A stretch of 64,000 nucleotides of DNA from positions 44,727 through 108,726 of the forward strand of contig JARGDL010000011.1 in assembly GCA_029210465.1 (NCBI GenBank), read 5' to 3'. Below the pieces are notes generated by a model. That model searched no databases, had not been told where the DNA came from, and worked only from the letters and a program-made list of their open reading frames with translations. The stretch is from Stygiobacter electus (lineage in GTDB: Bacteria > Bacteroidota > Ignavibacteria > Ignavibacteriales > Melioribacteraceae). Below are positions 17,524-24,839 of the stretch, one piece after another. The position numbers were made by a program, and so were the translations under genes. Within the stretch, counting starts at the first letter, position 1, and the number at the start of each line of letters is the position of its first letter.

Positions 17524-18297
17524 ATGGAATCTTTAAAAAACAAAATTGTATTTATAACTGGTGCATCATCAGGAATTGGAAAATCAACCGCTTATGCATT
17601 TGCTAAAAATGGTTCAAATATTATAATCACCGCAAGAAGAAAAAATTTAATCGTTGAAATTGCTGATGATATTAAAAAAAAATATGGAGTTAATGTTTTA
17701 CCAATTCAGCTTGATGTAAGAAATAAAGATGAGGTTATTGAAACGATAAAATCATTACCTAAAGAATGGGAAAATATTGACATCTTAATTAACAATGCTG
17801 GTTTGGCAAAAGGATTAAATAAATTTTATGAAGATGATCCTAATAATTGGGATGAGATGATTGATACAAATGTAAAAGGTTTATTATTTGTAACACATGC
17901 AATTTTACCTGGCATGATAGAAAGAGGATTTGGTCATATAATTAATATTGGTTCAATTGCTGGTCACGAGGCATATCCAAAAGGTGCAGTTTATTGTGCA
18001 ACAAAACACGCAGTTGATGCAATAACTCGTTCAGTTAGAATGGATACAATTGATAAAAATATTTTAGTTAGTACAATTGATGCAGGATTAGTAGAAACGA
18101 ATTTTTCAAATATTAGATTTAATGGAGATACCGAAAAAGCGAAAGCTGTTTATAAAGGATTAAAACCATTAACAGGTGATGATATAGCAGATGCAATTAT
18201 TTTTTGTGCTTCACGTCCGCCGCATGTTAATATTGCAGAAATTACTTTGCTTGCAGCAAGACAAGCATCGGCAACTATAGTTTACAGAGAGGAATAA
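17524..18297 (+). CDS. Short-chain dehydrogenase/reductase (YdfG-like)
   Basis: This classical SDR of 257 residues has the cofactor loop TGASSGIG at residues 12-19 and NNAG near 90. The catalytic Ser is in INIGSIAGHEAYP, and YCATK (Tyr and Lys) lies near 157. An Arg-rich segment after beta-2 (TARRK) indicates NADP(H). The sequence IDAGLVETNFSNIRFNGD resembles YdfG/serine 3-dehydrogenase-type enzymes acting on 3-hydroxy acids. GAGG precedes the ATG. It is divergent from the cbb3 operon with no partner gene, so the physiological substrate is not defined. Confidence 0.9.
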   Translation: MESLKNKIVFITGASSGIGKSTAYAFAKNGSNIIITARRKNLIVEIADDIKKKYGVNVLPIQLDVRNKDEVIETIKSLPKEWENIDILINNAGLAKGLNKFYEDDPNNWDEMIDTNVKGLLFVTHAILPGMIERGFGHIINIGSIAGHEAYPKGAVYCATKHAVDAITRSVRMDTIDKNILVSTIDAGLVETNFSNIRFNGDTEKAKAVYKGLKPLTGDDIADAIIFCASRPPHVNIAEITLLAARQASATIVYREE

Positions 18298-18311
18298 TAA
18301 ATATTAAAGTC

Positions 18312-18360
18312 TGTCACCCTGAGCCCGCCTGATGGTAGTCAGACTTGTCGAAGGGTGACA
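18312..18360. repeat. Hairpin intergenic repeat of the TGTCACCCTGAG type
   Basis: TGTCACCCT (18312-18320) pairs with AGGGTGACA (18352-18360). The interior contains GATGGTAGTC and GACTTGTCGAAGGG. Elements of the form CACCCTGAG...CTTGTCGAAGGGTG are common dispersed palindromes in Bacteroidota genomes. It lies between two convergent genes and may also act as a terminator. Confidence 0.7.
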
Positions 18361-18395
18361 ATTTATAGATTTACATAAATATTAAAAATTTCTTT

Positions 18396-19007
18396 TCAAT
18401 AAAATACACTCAAATCGCCAGCACCCTCACGAATTATTTCAGGTTCTTCACCACTTAAATCAACTATACTTGATGGTGTCCCTTCAAGATGACCAACTGA
18501 TAACATTAAATCTACCTGATAATCAAAAATTAATTTTATTTCATCTGGATTGTATAGAACTTCACTTTTTCGATTTGTAACACTTGTGCTTACAATGGGA
18601 TTTCCTAATTCTTTTACTAAAGTTAATGCAACTTCATGATTGGGAACTCGAATTCCAACTGTGTGGCGTTTTGTCCATAATGTTTTGGGAACTTCTCTAG
18701 CTGCTGGTAAAACAAAAGTATATGGACCGGGTAACAATTTTTTCATTTTCTTATAAGCAAAATCTGAAACCTTAGCGTATTTGGAAATATCTTTCAAGTT
18801 AGGGCAAATAAAACTAAATAATTTAGTACCAGCATCTTGTTTTATTGCATAGACTCTTTCAAGTGCCGCTTTGTTAAAAATATCGCAACCAATTCCATAA
18901 ACGGTATCGGTTGGATAAATTATTACTCCACCATTCTTTAATACTTCAACTGCTTTGTTGATAAAACGAGTTTGTGGATTTACCGGATGTAGTTCGTAAT
19001 ACTCCAT
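18396..19007 (-). CDS. Sua5/YciO/YrdC-family L-threonylcarbamoyladenylate synthase
   Basis: This is a 203-residue single YrdC domain. GGVIIYPTDTVYGIGCDIF forms the nucleotide-binding start, followed by KLFSFICPNLKDISKYA, GPYTFVLPA and VGIRVPNHEVA. It makes threonylcarbamoyl-AMP from Thr, bicarbonate and ATP for the t6A37 modification of tRNAs reading ANN codons. The length fits the YciO/TsaC type without the Sua5 C-terminal domain. AAGGAG stands before the ATG. It is monocistronic. Confidence 0.9.
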   Translation of the reverse strand: MEYYELHPVNPQTRFINKAVEVLKNGGVIIYPTDTVYGIGCDIFNKAALERVYAIKQDAGTKLFSFICPNLKDISKYAKVSDFAYKKMKKLLPGPYTFVLPAAREVPKTLWTKRHTVGIRVPNHEVALTLVKELGNPIVSTSVTNRKSEVLYNPDEIKLIFDYQVDLMLSVGHLEGTPSSIVDLSGEEPEIIREGAGDLSVFY

Positions 19008-19147
19008 ACTTGGCTCCTTCCTTAATTTAATGAGATTATTGTTGTAGAAGTATTTTCATGTGGCTCGTGGAAATTTCAATCTCAAGTAAATAAGATATTT
19101 TTAAATTGTCAAGAGTAATTTTACTATTTTTCATTAAAAAAATTTTT

Positions 19148-20299
19148 ATGAAAAAGAAAAAAATTTCAAAACAAGTTATCATTTTAGGATTAGTAAGTTT
19201 CTTTACTGATTTTTCAAGTGAAATGCTTTATCCCATCACGCCAATTTTTCTTACTTCCATTCTTGGTGCTTCAATGTCAATTGTTGGAATTATTGAAGGA
19301 ATTGCAGAAGTAACAGCTGGATTCTTCAAAGGCTACTTTGGTTTTTTATCAGATAAATTAGATAAAAGAAAAATCTTTGTTGTTTCTGGTTACGGTGTAT
19401 CTGGTTTGGTTAAATCATTACCTGGAATTTTTGCAAATATTCCGATTGTAATAATTTCCAGAGTGATAGATAGAATTGGAAAAGGTGTTAGAACTGCACC
19501 ACGTGATGCTTTGCTTTCAAGTTATGCAAAAGAAAATTCTGGTGCTGTTTTTGGCTTTCATAGAAGTATGGATACTTTTGGTGCTGTGGCTGGACCTTTA
19601 ATTGCAATCTTATTGTTAAGTTATTTTTCATTCAGTTACTCACAAATATATTTGTTTGCATTTATTCCTTCTGCAATTGCAATTATTTTTACACTTGTTG
19701 TAAAAGAAGTAAAAGTAGAATCAAATCAATCAGGGAAAAATTTTTATTCAGCTTTCTGGAAATCGTCACCTAAAGAATACAAATATTTTTTAGTTCTTGT
19801 TACTTTATTCTCATTGTCTAACAGTAGTGATGTTTTTTTAATCTTAAAATCAAAAGAAATTACAAACTCAGATTCTACATCGTTGGTTGGTTATGTTTTT
19901 TATAATTTGGTTTATGCAATTAGTTCATATCCAGTTGGAATTATTTCGGATAAAATTGGTAAAAAGAAAATGTTTATTGTCGGATTAATAATTTATTCAA
20001 TTGTCTATTTTGCATTCGCATTTAATAGTAGTTTTATTTTGTTATGGTTTTTATTTGCAATGTACGGGGTTTATGCATCTGCAACTGAAGGTGTTTCAAA
20101 AGCTTTAGTTTCTGACATAGTAAAAAAAGAATATAAAGGAACTGCAATTGGATTATTAACAATGTCATCAAGTTTTGCTATAATGATTGGTTCTTTTATG
20201 GCTGGAATTCTTTGGGATAATTTTGGTTCACAAATTCCATTTTTATTAAGCTCTGTTATTTCATTAATTGCTGCAATTTTGTTAATAAGATTTAAATAA
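19148..20299 (+). CDS. MFS transporter
   Basis: This 383-residue protein has about 12 membrane segments. It shows LGLVSFFTDFSSEMLYPITP at the N-terminus, GFLSDKLDKRK (the loop 2-3 MFS motif) and DRIGKGVRTAPRDALLS. The latter segments are typical of a widespread bacterial subfamily of unassigned substrate. A TTG at 19106 would extend the protein by a poor sequence; the ATG at 19148 fits the family. GNAT follows 11 bp downstream, so the two are probably co-transcribed. The substrate is unknown. Confidence 0.88.
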   Translation: MKKKKISKQVIILGLVSFFTDFSSEMLYPITPIFLTSILGASMSIVGIIEGIAEVTAGFFKGYFGFLSDKLDKRKIFVVSGYGVSGLVKSLPGIFANIPIVIISRVIDRIGKGVRTAPRDALLSSYAKENSGAVFGFHRSMDTFGAVAGPLIAILLLSYFSFSYSQIYLFAFIPSAIAIIFTLVVKEVKVESNQSGKNFYSAFWKSSPKEYKYFLVLVTLFSLSNSSDVFLILKSKEITNSDSTSLVGYVFYNLVYAISSYPVGIISDKIGKKKMFIVGLIIYSIVYFAFAFNSSFILLWFLFAMYGVYASATEGVSKALVSDIVKKEYKGTAIGLLTMSSSFAIMIGSFMAGILWDNFGSQIPFLLSSVISLIAAILLIRFK

Positions 20300-20310
20300 A
20301 TTGAGGTTGT

Positions 20311-20817
20311 ATGATTTCAAATAACAATAAAGATATTTCAATTCATTTTGCAGAAGAAAAAGAAGCTGGAATAATATTATCATTTATAAAAGAATTAGCT
20401 GAATATGAAAAGTTGACTCACGAAGTTGTAGCAACAGAAGAAAAACTAAAAGAAACTTTATTTGGTGAAAAAAAATATGCTGAAGTTTTAATTGCAGAAT
20501 ATAAAAATCAACCAGCTGGATTTGCTTTATTCTTTCACAACTATTCTACATTTTTGGCTAAACCAGGAATTTATCTTGAAGATCTTTTTGTAAAAAAAGA
20601 ATTACGTGGTAAAGGAATTGGCAAAGTTTTGCTTTCATATCTTGGTGTTATAGCATTAGAAAGAAATTGCGGAAGGATTGAATGGTCTGTTTTGGATTGG
20701 AATGAACCTTCAATAAAATTTTACTTGAAACTTGGTGCTATACCTTTGAATGATTGGACAGTTTATAGAGTAACAGGAAATTCAATAAAAAAATTAGCTG
20801 ATGAATTTTATAAGTAA
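20311..20817 (+). CDS. GNAT-family N-acetyltransferase (diamine-acetyltransferase-like)
   Basis: This 168-residue GNAT protein has the acetyl-CoA motif VKKELRGKGIGKVLLSYLG. It is preceded by GIYLEDLFV and followed by RIEWSVLDWNEPSIKFYLKLGA, the pattern of the spermidine/spermine acetyltransferase-like group. GAGG precedes the ATG. Possible substrates are polyamines or amino acids, but nothing nearby decides this. It follows the MFS gene closely. Confidence 0.87.
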   Translation: MISNNNKDISIHFAEEKEAGIILSFIKELAEYEKLTHEVVATEEKLKETLFGEKKYAEVLIAEYKNQPAGFALFFHNYSTFLAKPGIYLEDLFVKKELRGKGIGKVLLSYLGVIALERNCGRIEWSVLDWNEPSIKFYLKLGAIPLNDWTVYRVTGNSIKKLADEFYK

Positions 20818-20896
20818 TTATATAATTATCTTGAATCTATTTGCTAACAAGCAGATTTGTCGAAAGATGGAAAAAAATGTTCATAAACAATAATTT

Positions 20897-20924
20897 TTTG
20901 ACAATACAAGCTTTCTTATTTTTG
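20897..20924 (+). promoter_or_regulatory. Bacteroidota-type promoter for queC
   Basis: TTTG at 20897-20900 and TATTTTTG at 20917-20924 (consensus TAnnTTTG) are 16 bp apart and end 11 bp before the queC ATG, implying a very short leader. No preQ1 aptamer is recognisable. Confidence 0.35.
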
Positions 20925-20935
20925 CAAAAAAGAAA

Positions 20936-21631
20936 ATGGAACTGATGGAAAAAAAATTAGCAGTAATTGCTGTAAGTGGTGGAATGGATAGTTGTGTAAC
21001 TGCTGCTATTGCAAGTCAAAATTATGAATTAGCATTTGCGCATTTTAATTATGGTCAAAGAACAGAAAAACGTGAATTAAAAGCATTCAATGATATTGCA
21101 GATTATTACAACGTAAAACATAGATTAATAATTGACTTTTCACATTTTGCTAAAATTGGTGGTTCATCTTTAACTGATAAAAATATTGAAGTAACAAAAG
21201 CTGATATATCAAACAAAGAAATACCAAATTCATATGTTCCATTTCGCAATGCAAACATTTTAAGTGCATGTGTAAGTTGGGCAGAAGTATTAAAAGCCGA
21301 AGCGATTTTTATTGGTGCAGTTTACGAAGATGCAAGTGGTTATCCCGATTGCAGACCTGCTTTTTATGAAGCATTTGAAAAAATGGCTGATTTGGGTACG
21401 AAACCTGAAACTAAAATTAAAATTGTTACACCAATTATTAATTTATCGAAAGCAGAAATAGTAAAAAAGGGAATTGAACTTAATGCACCATTAAACTTAA
21501 CTTGGTCATGCTATCAAAACGAAGATGAAGCCTGTGGAGTTTGCGATAGCTGTGCTTTTCGTCTTCGTGGATTTCAACAAGCAGGCATAGAAGATCCAAT
21601 TCCATATAAAGTAAAACCAAATTATAAATGA
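20936..21631 (+). CDS. queC: QueC, 7-cyano-7-deazaguanine (preQ0) synthase
   Basis: This 231-residue ATP-dependent enzyme converts 7-carboxy-7-deazaguanine to preQ0 in queuosine synthesis. The PP-loop SGGMDS is at residues 14-19 and HFNYGQRTEKRE follows. VPFRNANILSACVSWAEV and DASGYPDCRPAFYEAF form the substrate site. The zinc site near the C-terminus is CYQNEDEACGVCDSCAFR. queF follows 111 bp downstream, so two pathway steps are together; queD and queE are not in the window. Confidence 0.95.
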   Translation: MELMEKKLAVIAVSGGMDSCVTAAIASQNYELAFAHFNYGQRTEKRELKAFNDIADYYNVKHRLIIDFSHFAKIGGSSLTDKNIEVTKADISNKEIPNSYVPFRNANILSACVSWAEVLKAEAIFIGAVYEDASGYPDCRPAFYEAFEKMADLGTKPETKIKIVTPIINLSKAEIVKKGIELNAPLNLTWSCYQNEDEACGVCDSCAFRLRGFQQAGIEDPIPYKVKPNYK

Positions 21632-21639
21632 TTAAATTT

Positions 21640-21674
21640 TTTGATGAATAAAAAACATTAAAAAAATAATTTTG
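21640..21674 (+). promoter_or_regulatory. Possible Bacteroidota-type promoter for queF
   Basis: TTTG (21640-21643) and TAATTTTG (21667-21674, consensus TAnnTTTG) are 23 bp apart, within the spacing reported for this phylum, and lie ~70 bp upstream of the queF ATG. Confidence 0.3.
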
Positions 21675-21742
21675 CATTTTTTGTAGATTGATTAATAGAA
21701 AAATATAAGATTAAATATGGTAAAGTAAAACCAAAGGTAATT

Positions 21743-22117
21743 ATGAATGAAAAACAAAAAATACTTGTTACTTTCCCAAATCCAAATCCTGAACGTGATT
21801 ATACCATAATTCATGTTGCACCAGAATTTACTTCTGTTTGTCCTGTAACAGGCCAACCTGATTTTGGTACAATTACATTTGAATACATTGCAGATAAACT
21901 TTGTGTTGAATTAAAATCTTACAAGTTATATTTGCAATCATTCAGAAATGATGGAATTTATTTTGAAGCAGTTACAAACAAAATTCTTCAGGATTTAGAT
22001 GAAATATTAAAACCACGCTACATTAAAATTACAGCCAAATTCAACACACGCGGTGGAATTCATTCCGAAATTATTGCCGAAAACAGAAGAAAAAAATTAA
22101 AAAAGAAATTCGTTTGA
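21743..22117 (+). CDS. queF: QueF, NADPH-dependent preQ0 reductase (type I, short)
   Basis: This is a 124-residue unimodular (YkvM-type) T-fold reductase. The catalytic Cys lies in FTSVCPVTGQPDFG, with the substrate Glu in CVELKSYKLYLQSFRN and the C-terminal ARG-like segment KFNTRGGIHSEI. It reduces the nitrile of preQ0 to preQ1. It is adjacent to queC on the same strand, and length and motifs match the type I family. Confidence 0.95.
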   Translation: MNEKQKILVTFPNPNPERDYTIIHVAPEFTSVCPVTGQPDFGTITFEYIADKLCVELKSYKLYLQSFRNDGIYFEAVTNKILQDLDEILKPRYIKITAKFNTRGGIHSEIIAENRRKKLKKKFV

Positions 22118-22170
22118 CATTGTGAAAATTAATTGATGTTAAAAAAGATTTAGTTTAATTAATAAAAAAT

Positions 22171-22249
22171 CTAATTATCAATTATCAATTATCAATTTTC
22201 AATTATAAATTATCAATTATCTCAGCCGAAGGTTGTTAAGCCTCTGGCT
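22171..22249. repeat. AATTATC repeat array followed by a small hairpin
   Basis: TAATTATCAATTATCAATTATC-type units run from 22171 to 22220, matching the array at 3833-3893. Directly after them AGCC..AGG (22224-22232) pairs with CCT..GGCT (22241-22249) across two mismatched bases on each side. The block occupies the leader region of the tyrosine phenol-lyase gene, 23 bp before its start. Confidence 0.6.
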
Positions 22250-22271
22250 TTAAATTATAAAGGAGTTTACA

Positions 22272-23663
22272 ATGTCAAAAAAAATTATTAAAAGAAGTTG
22301 GGCTGAACCATACAAAATAAAAATGGTTGAGCCAATTAAAATGACAACAAGAGAATATCGTGAAAAATGTGCAAAAGAAGCTGGCTACAATACTTTCTTA
22401 TTGAAAAGTGAAGATGTTTACATTGACCTTTTAACAGATAGTGGTACAAATGCAATGAGTGACTATCAATGGGCAGGATTAATGATGGGCGACGAAGCTT
22501 ACGCTGGCAGTAGAAATTTTTATTATTTGTGGGATAATGTAAAAAAATATTATGGAATGCCTTACTTTGTTCCCACTCATCAAGGTCGCGCTGCTGAACA
22601 TATAATTTCAAAAATTATGATTAAGCCCGGTGATTTTATTCCAGGTAATATGTATTTCACTACTACAAGAGTTCATCAGGAATTAGCCGGCGGAACTTTT
22701 GTTGATGTTATTATTGATGAAGCTCATGAAGCACAAAATGAACACCCATTTAAAGGAAATATTGATCTTCAAAAATTAGAAGACTTAATTAAAAAAGTAG
22801 GTGCAAAAAAAATTCCTTATGTAAGTATGGCTGGTCCTGTTAACATGGCTGGTGGTCAGCCATTCTCAATGCAAAATTTAAAAGAAGTTTATGCACTGAC
22901 AAAAAAGTATGGAGTTAAACTTTGGTTCGATGCTACTCGCGCAACCGAAAATGCTTACTTTATTCAACAACGTGAAAAAGGATACGAGAATAAAACAGTA
23001 GCACAAATCTTAAAAGAAATGTGTTCATACTTTGATGGAATTTGGGTTAGTGCTAAAAAAGATTTAATGGTAAATATCGGTGGATTTTTAGCAACACGAA
23101 ATAAAAAAGTTTATGAAGAAGCACGTAATATGGTTGTTATTTACGAAGGTCTTCATAGTTATGGTGGTTTAGCTGGTCGCGATATGGAAGCAATGGCTCG
23201 TGGTATTGAAGAAATGGTTAGACCTGAAAATATTAGCTCTCGTGTTAGACAAGTGGAATATTGTGGCAAAGAACTTGAAAAATTTAACATACCACTTGTT
23301 AAACCTTACGGCGGTCATGCAATTTTTCTTGATGCAAAAAAATTCTTACCACATTTAAAACAAGATTTATTTCCAGCTCAATCCTTAGCTGCCGAAATTT
23401 ATATTGATAGTGGTGTTCGCGGAATGGAACGTGGTTTAGTATCTTCTGGAAGAGATCCTAAAACAGGGGAACAGCGTTATCCTAAATTAGAATTAGTTCG
23501 TTTGACTTTTCCAAGAAGAGTTTATACTCAATCCCATATTGATGTTATGGTTGAATCTATTGCAGAAGTTTATGATAAAAGAAAATCTATTAAAGGATTG
23601 AAAATGGTTTATGAACCAAAGTATTTGAGATTTTTCCAGGCAAGATTCGAGAAGATAAAATAA
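22272..23663 (+). CDS. tpl: Tyrosine phenol-lyase (beta-eliminating, PLP)
   Basis: This 463-residue tryptophanase/tyrosine phenol-lyase-family enzyme cleaves its amino acid to pyruvate, ammonia and the aromatic leaving group. It shows LLTDSGTNAMSDYQWAGLMM, VPTHQGRAAEH and FDATRATENAYF, with the PLP lysine in SAKKDLMVNIGG. The segment GVRGMERGLVSSGR carries the Arg typical of tyrosine phenol-lyase where tryptophanase has an aliphatic residue, and YLRFFQARF replaces the tryptophanase LRHFTAK. Phenol from tyrosine is therefore the best prediction. GGAG precedes the ATG and a strong terminator follows. Confidence 0.85.
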   Translation: MSKKIIKRSWAEPYKIKMVEPIKMTTREYREKCAKEAGYNTFLLKSEDVYIDLLTDSGTNAMSDYQWAGLMMGDEAYAGSRNFYYLWDNVKKYYGMPYFVPTHQGRAAEHIISKIMIKPGDFIPGNMYFTTTRVHQELAGGTFVDVIIDEAHEAQNEHPFKGNIDLQKLEDLIKKVGAKKIPYVSMAGPVNMAGGQPFSMQNLKEVYALTKKYGVKLWFDATRATENAYFIQQREKGYENKTVAQILKEMCSYFDGIWVSAKKDLMVNIGGFLATRNKKVYEEARNMVVIYEGLHSYGGLAGRDMEAMARGIEEMVRPENISSRVRQVEYCGKELEKFNIPLVKPYGGHAIFLDAKKFLPHLKQDLFPAQSLAAEIYIDSGVRGMERGLVSSGRDPKTGEQRYPKLELVRLTFPRRVYTQSHIDVMVESIAEVYDKRKSIKGLKMVYEPKYLRFFQARFEKIK

Positions 23664-23691
23664 AATTGTTTTGAAAATAGTTTTTCTCAAA

Positions 23692-23730
23692 AAATTAACC
23701 CATGGAGTAATCTGTGGGTTAATTTTTATA
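23692..23730 (+). terminator. Terminator after tyrosine phenol-lyase
   Basis: AAATTAACCCA (23692-23702) pairs perfectly with TGGGTTAATTT (23715-23725) and is followed by T-rich sequence. The A-rich left side may also serve the convergent methyltransferase gene. Confidence 0.9.
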
Positions 23731-23754
23731 AAATATGTAGGTAGTTAAATTGAG

Positions 23755-24705
23755 TTATTTTATTAAATTTTTTTTCTGTTCCATCAATGAATTTCTTTCC
23801 CAAAAAACTCCATCAAAATAACCTTGTATAGATTTATCACTTTCAGCTAGCTCCAATCTTTTTTCTGCAATTGAGGCAAATGTTTTATCCATTTCAATTC
23901 CAACATAATTTCGGTTTAATTTTTTTGCAACTACTGAAGTTGTTCCAGAACCAAGAAATGGATCAAATATAACATCATTTTCATTTGATGAAGCTAAAAT
24001 AATTTTTGCTAATAATTTTTCCGGCTTTTGAGTTGGATGTTCTGTGTTTTCTGGCATTGACCAAAATGGTATTGTAATATCTGTCCAAATGTTTGATGGA
24101 TGAGTTAATCTATAATTTCCATTTTCAGATTCTTCCCAATCTTTTGGTTTTCCATTTTCTCTGTATGGTGCAATAACTTTCTTTTTTAATTTAACAGCGT
24201 CGAGATTAAAGGTGTAATCATTACTCATCGTGAAAAACCAAATATCTTCAGTATTATTTTTCCAATTTGATTTTGCACCTCGCCCTTTGTCCCGCTCCCA
24301 TACAATTCTATTTCTTACTTTAAAGTATTTTTCGCCAACTTGCTGAATTGCAGAAGATGAACGAAAATCGCCACAGATATAAATTGACGCTGTCGGTTTT
24401 AAAATTTTTACCAATTTAGAAATCCATGAATCAATCCACTCGATGTAATCTTTTGTTTTCATTTCTTTGAATGAATTGGATTTGAAGTTTTTATTAAGAT
24501 TATATGGCGGATCAATGAAAAGAAGATCAACGAATGATTCTGGTAAAAATTCCAAAACTTCGAACAAATCTTGATTAATTGTTTTATTTATTATTTCAGT
24601 TACTTCAACTTTTCTGGAAAGAGTAATTAACTTTTTTGAAAATATATTTTTTTCTTTCTCGGTAAATATTAATGTCCTGTTTCTTTTTGCTTTGGTTTTA
24701 TTCAT
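23755..24705 (-). CDS. Orphan site-specific DNA methyltransferase (N6-A/N4-C, beta-type order)
   Basis: This 316-residue amino-methyltransferase has the catalytic LLFIDPPYNLNKNF near residue 70. A long central recognition region follows, then HPTQKPEKLL and the SAM motif FDPFLGSGTTSVVAKKL with YVGIEMD near the end. This order (DPPY before FxGxG) is the beta class. No restriction endonuclease, specificity subunit or Vsr gene lies beside it, so it looks solitary. The N-terminal ~45 residues are Lys-rich and not part of the core. The recognition sequence cannot be read from the protein. Confidence 0.88.
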   Translation of the reverse strand: MNKTKAKRNRTLIFTEKEKNIFSKKLITLSRKVEVTEIINKTINQDLFEVLEFLPESFVDLLFIDPPYNLNKNFKSNSFKEMKTKDYIEWIDSWISKLVKILKPTASIYICGDFRSSSAIQQVGEKYFKVRNRIVWERDKGRGAKSNWKNNTEDIWFFTMSNDYTFNLDAVKLKKKVIAPYRENGKPKDWEESENGNYRLTHPSNIWTDITIPFWSMPENTEHPTQKPEKLLAKIILASSNENDVIFDPFLGSGTTSVVAKKLNRNYVGIEMDKTFASIAEKRLELAESDKSIQGYFDGVFWERNSLMEQKKNLIK

Positions 24706-24839
24706 AAGAAATAAGAATTGTTAATTAAAAATAGTTAAAAGAAAATTTATACTTATATCTAAATTGAAATAGAAATATCTAAAAACAAAATAAATATTCG
24801 TTATCATTTTTTATATTCGCACAAACGTTTTGAGATTAA

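Noticed and set aside
20818..20935. preQ1 riboswitch upstream of queC
   Set aside because: No recognisable preQ1 aptamer and the predicted leader is too short.
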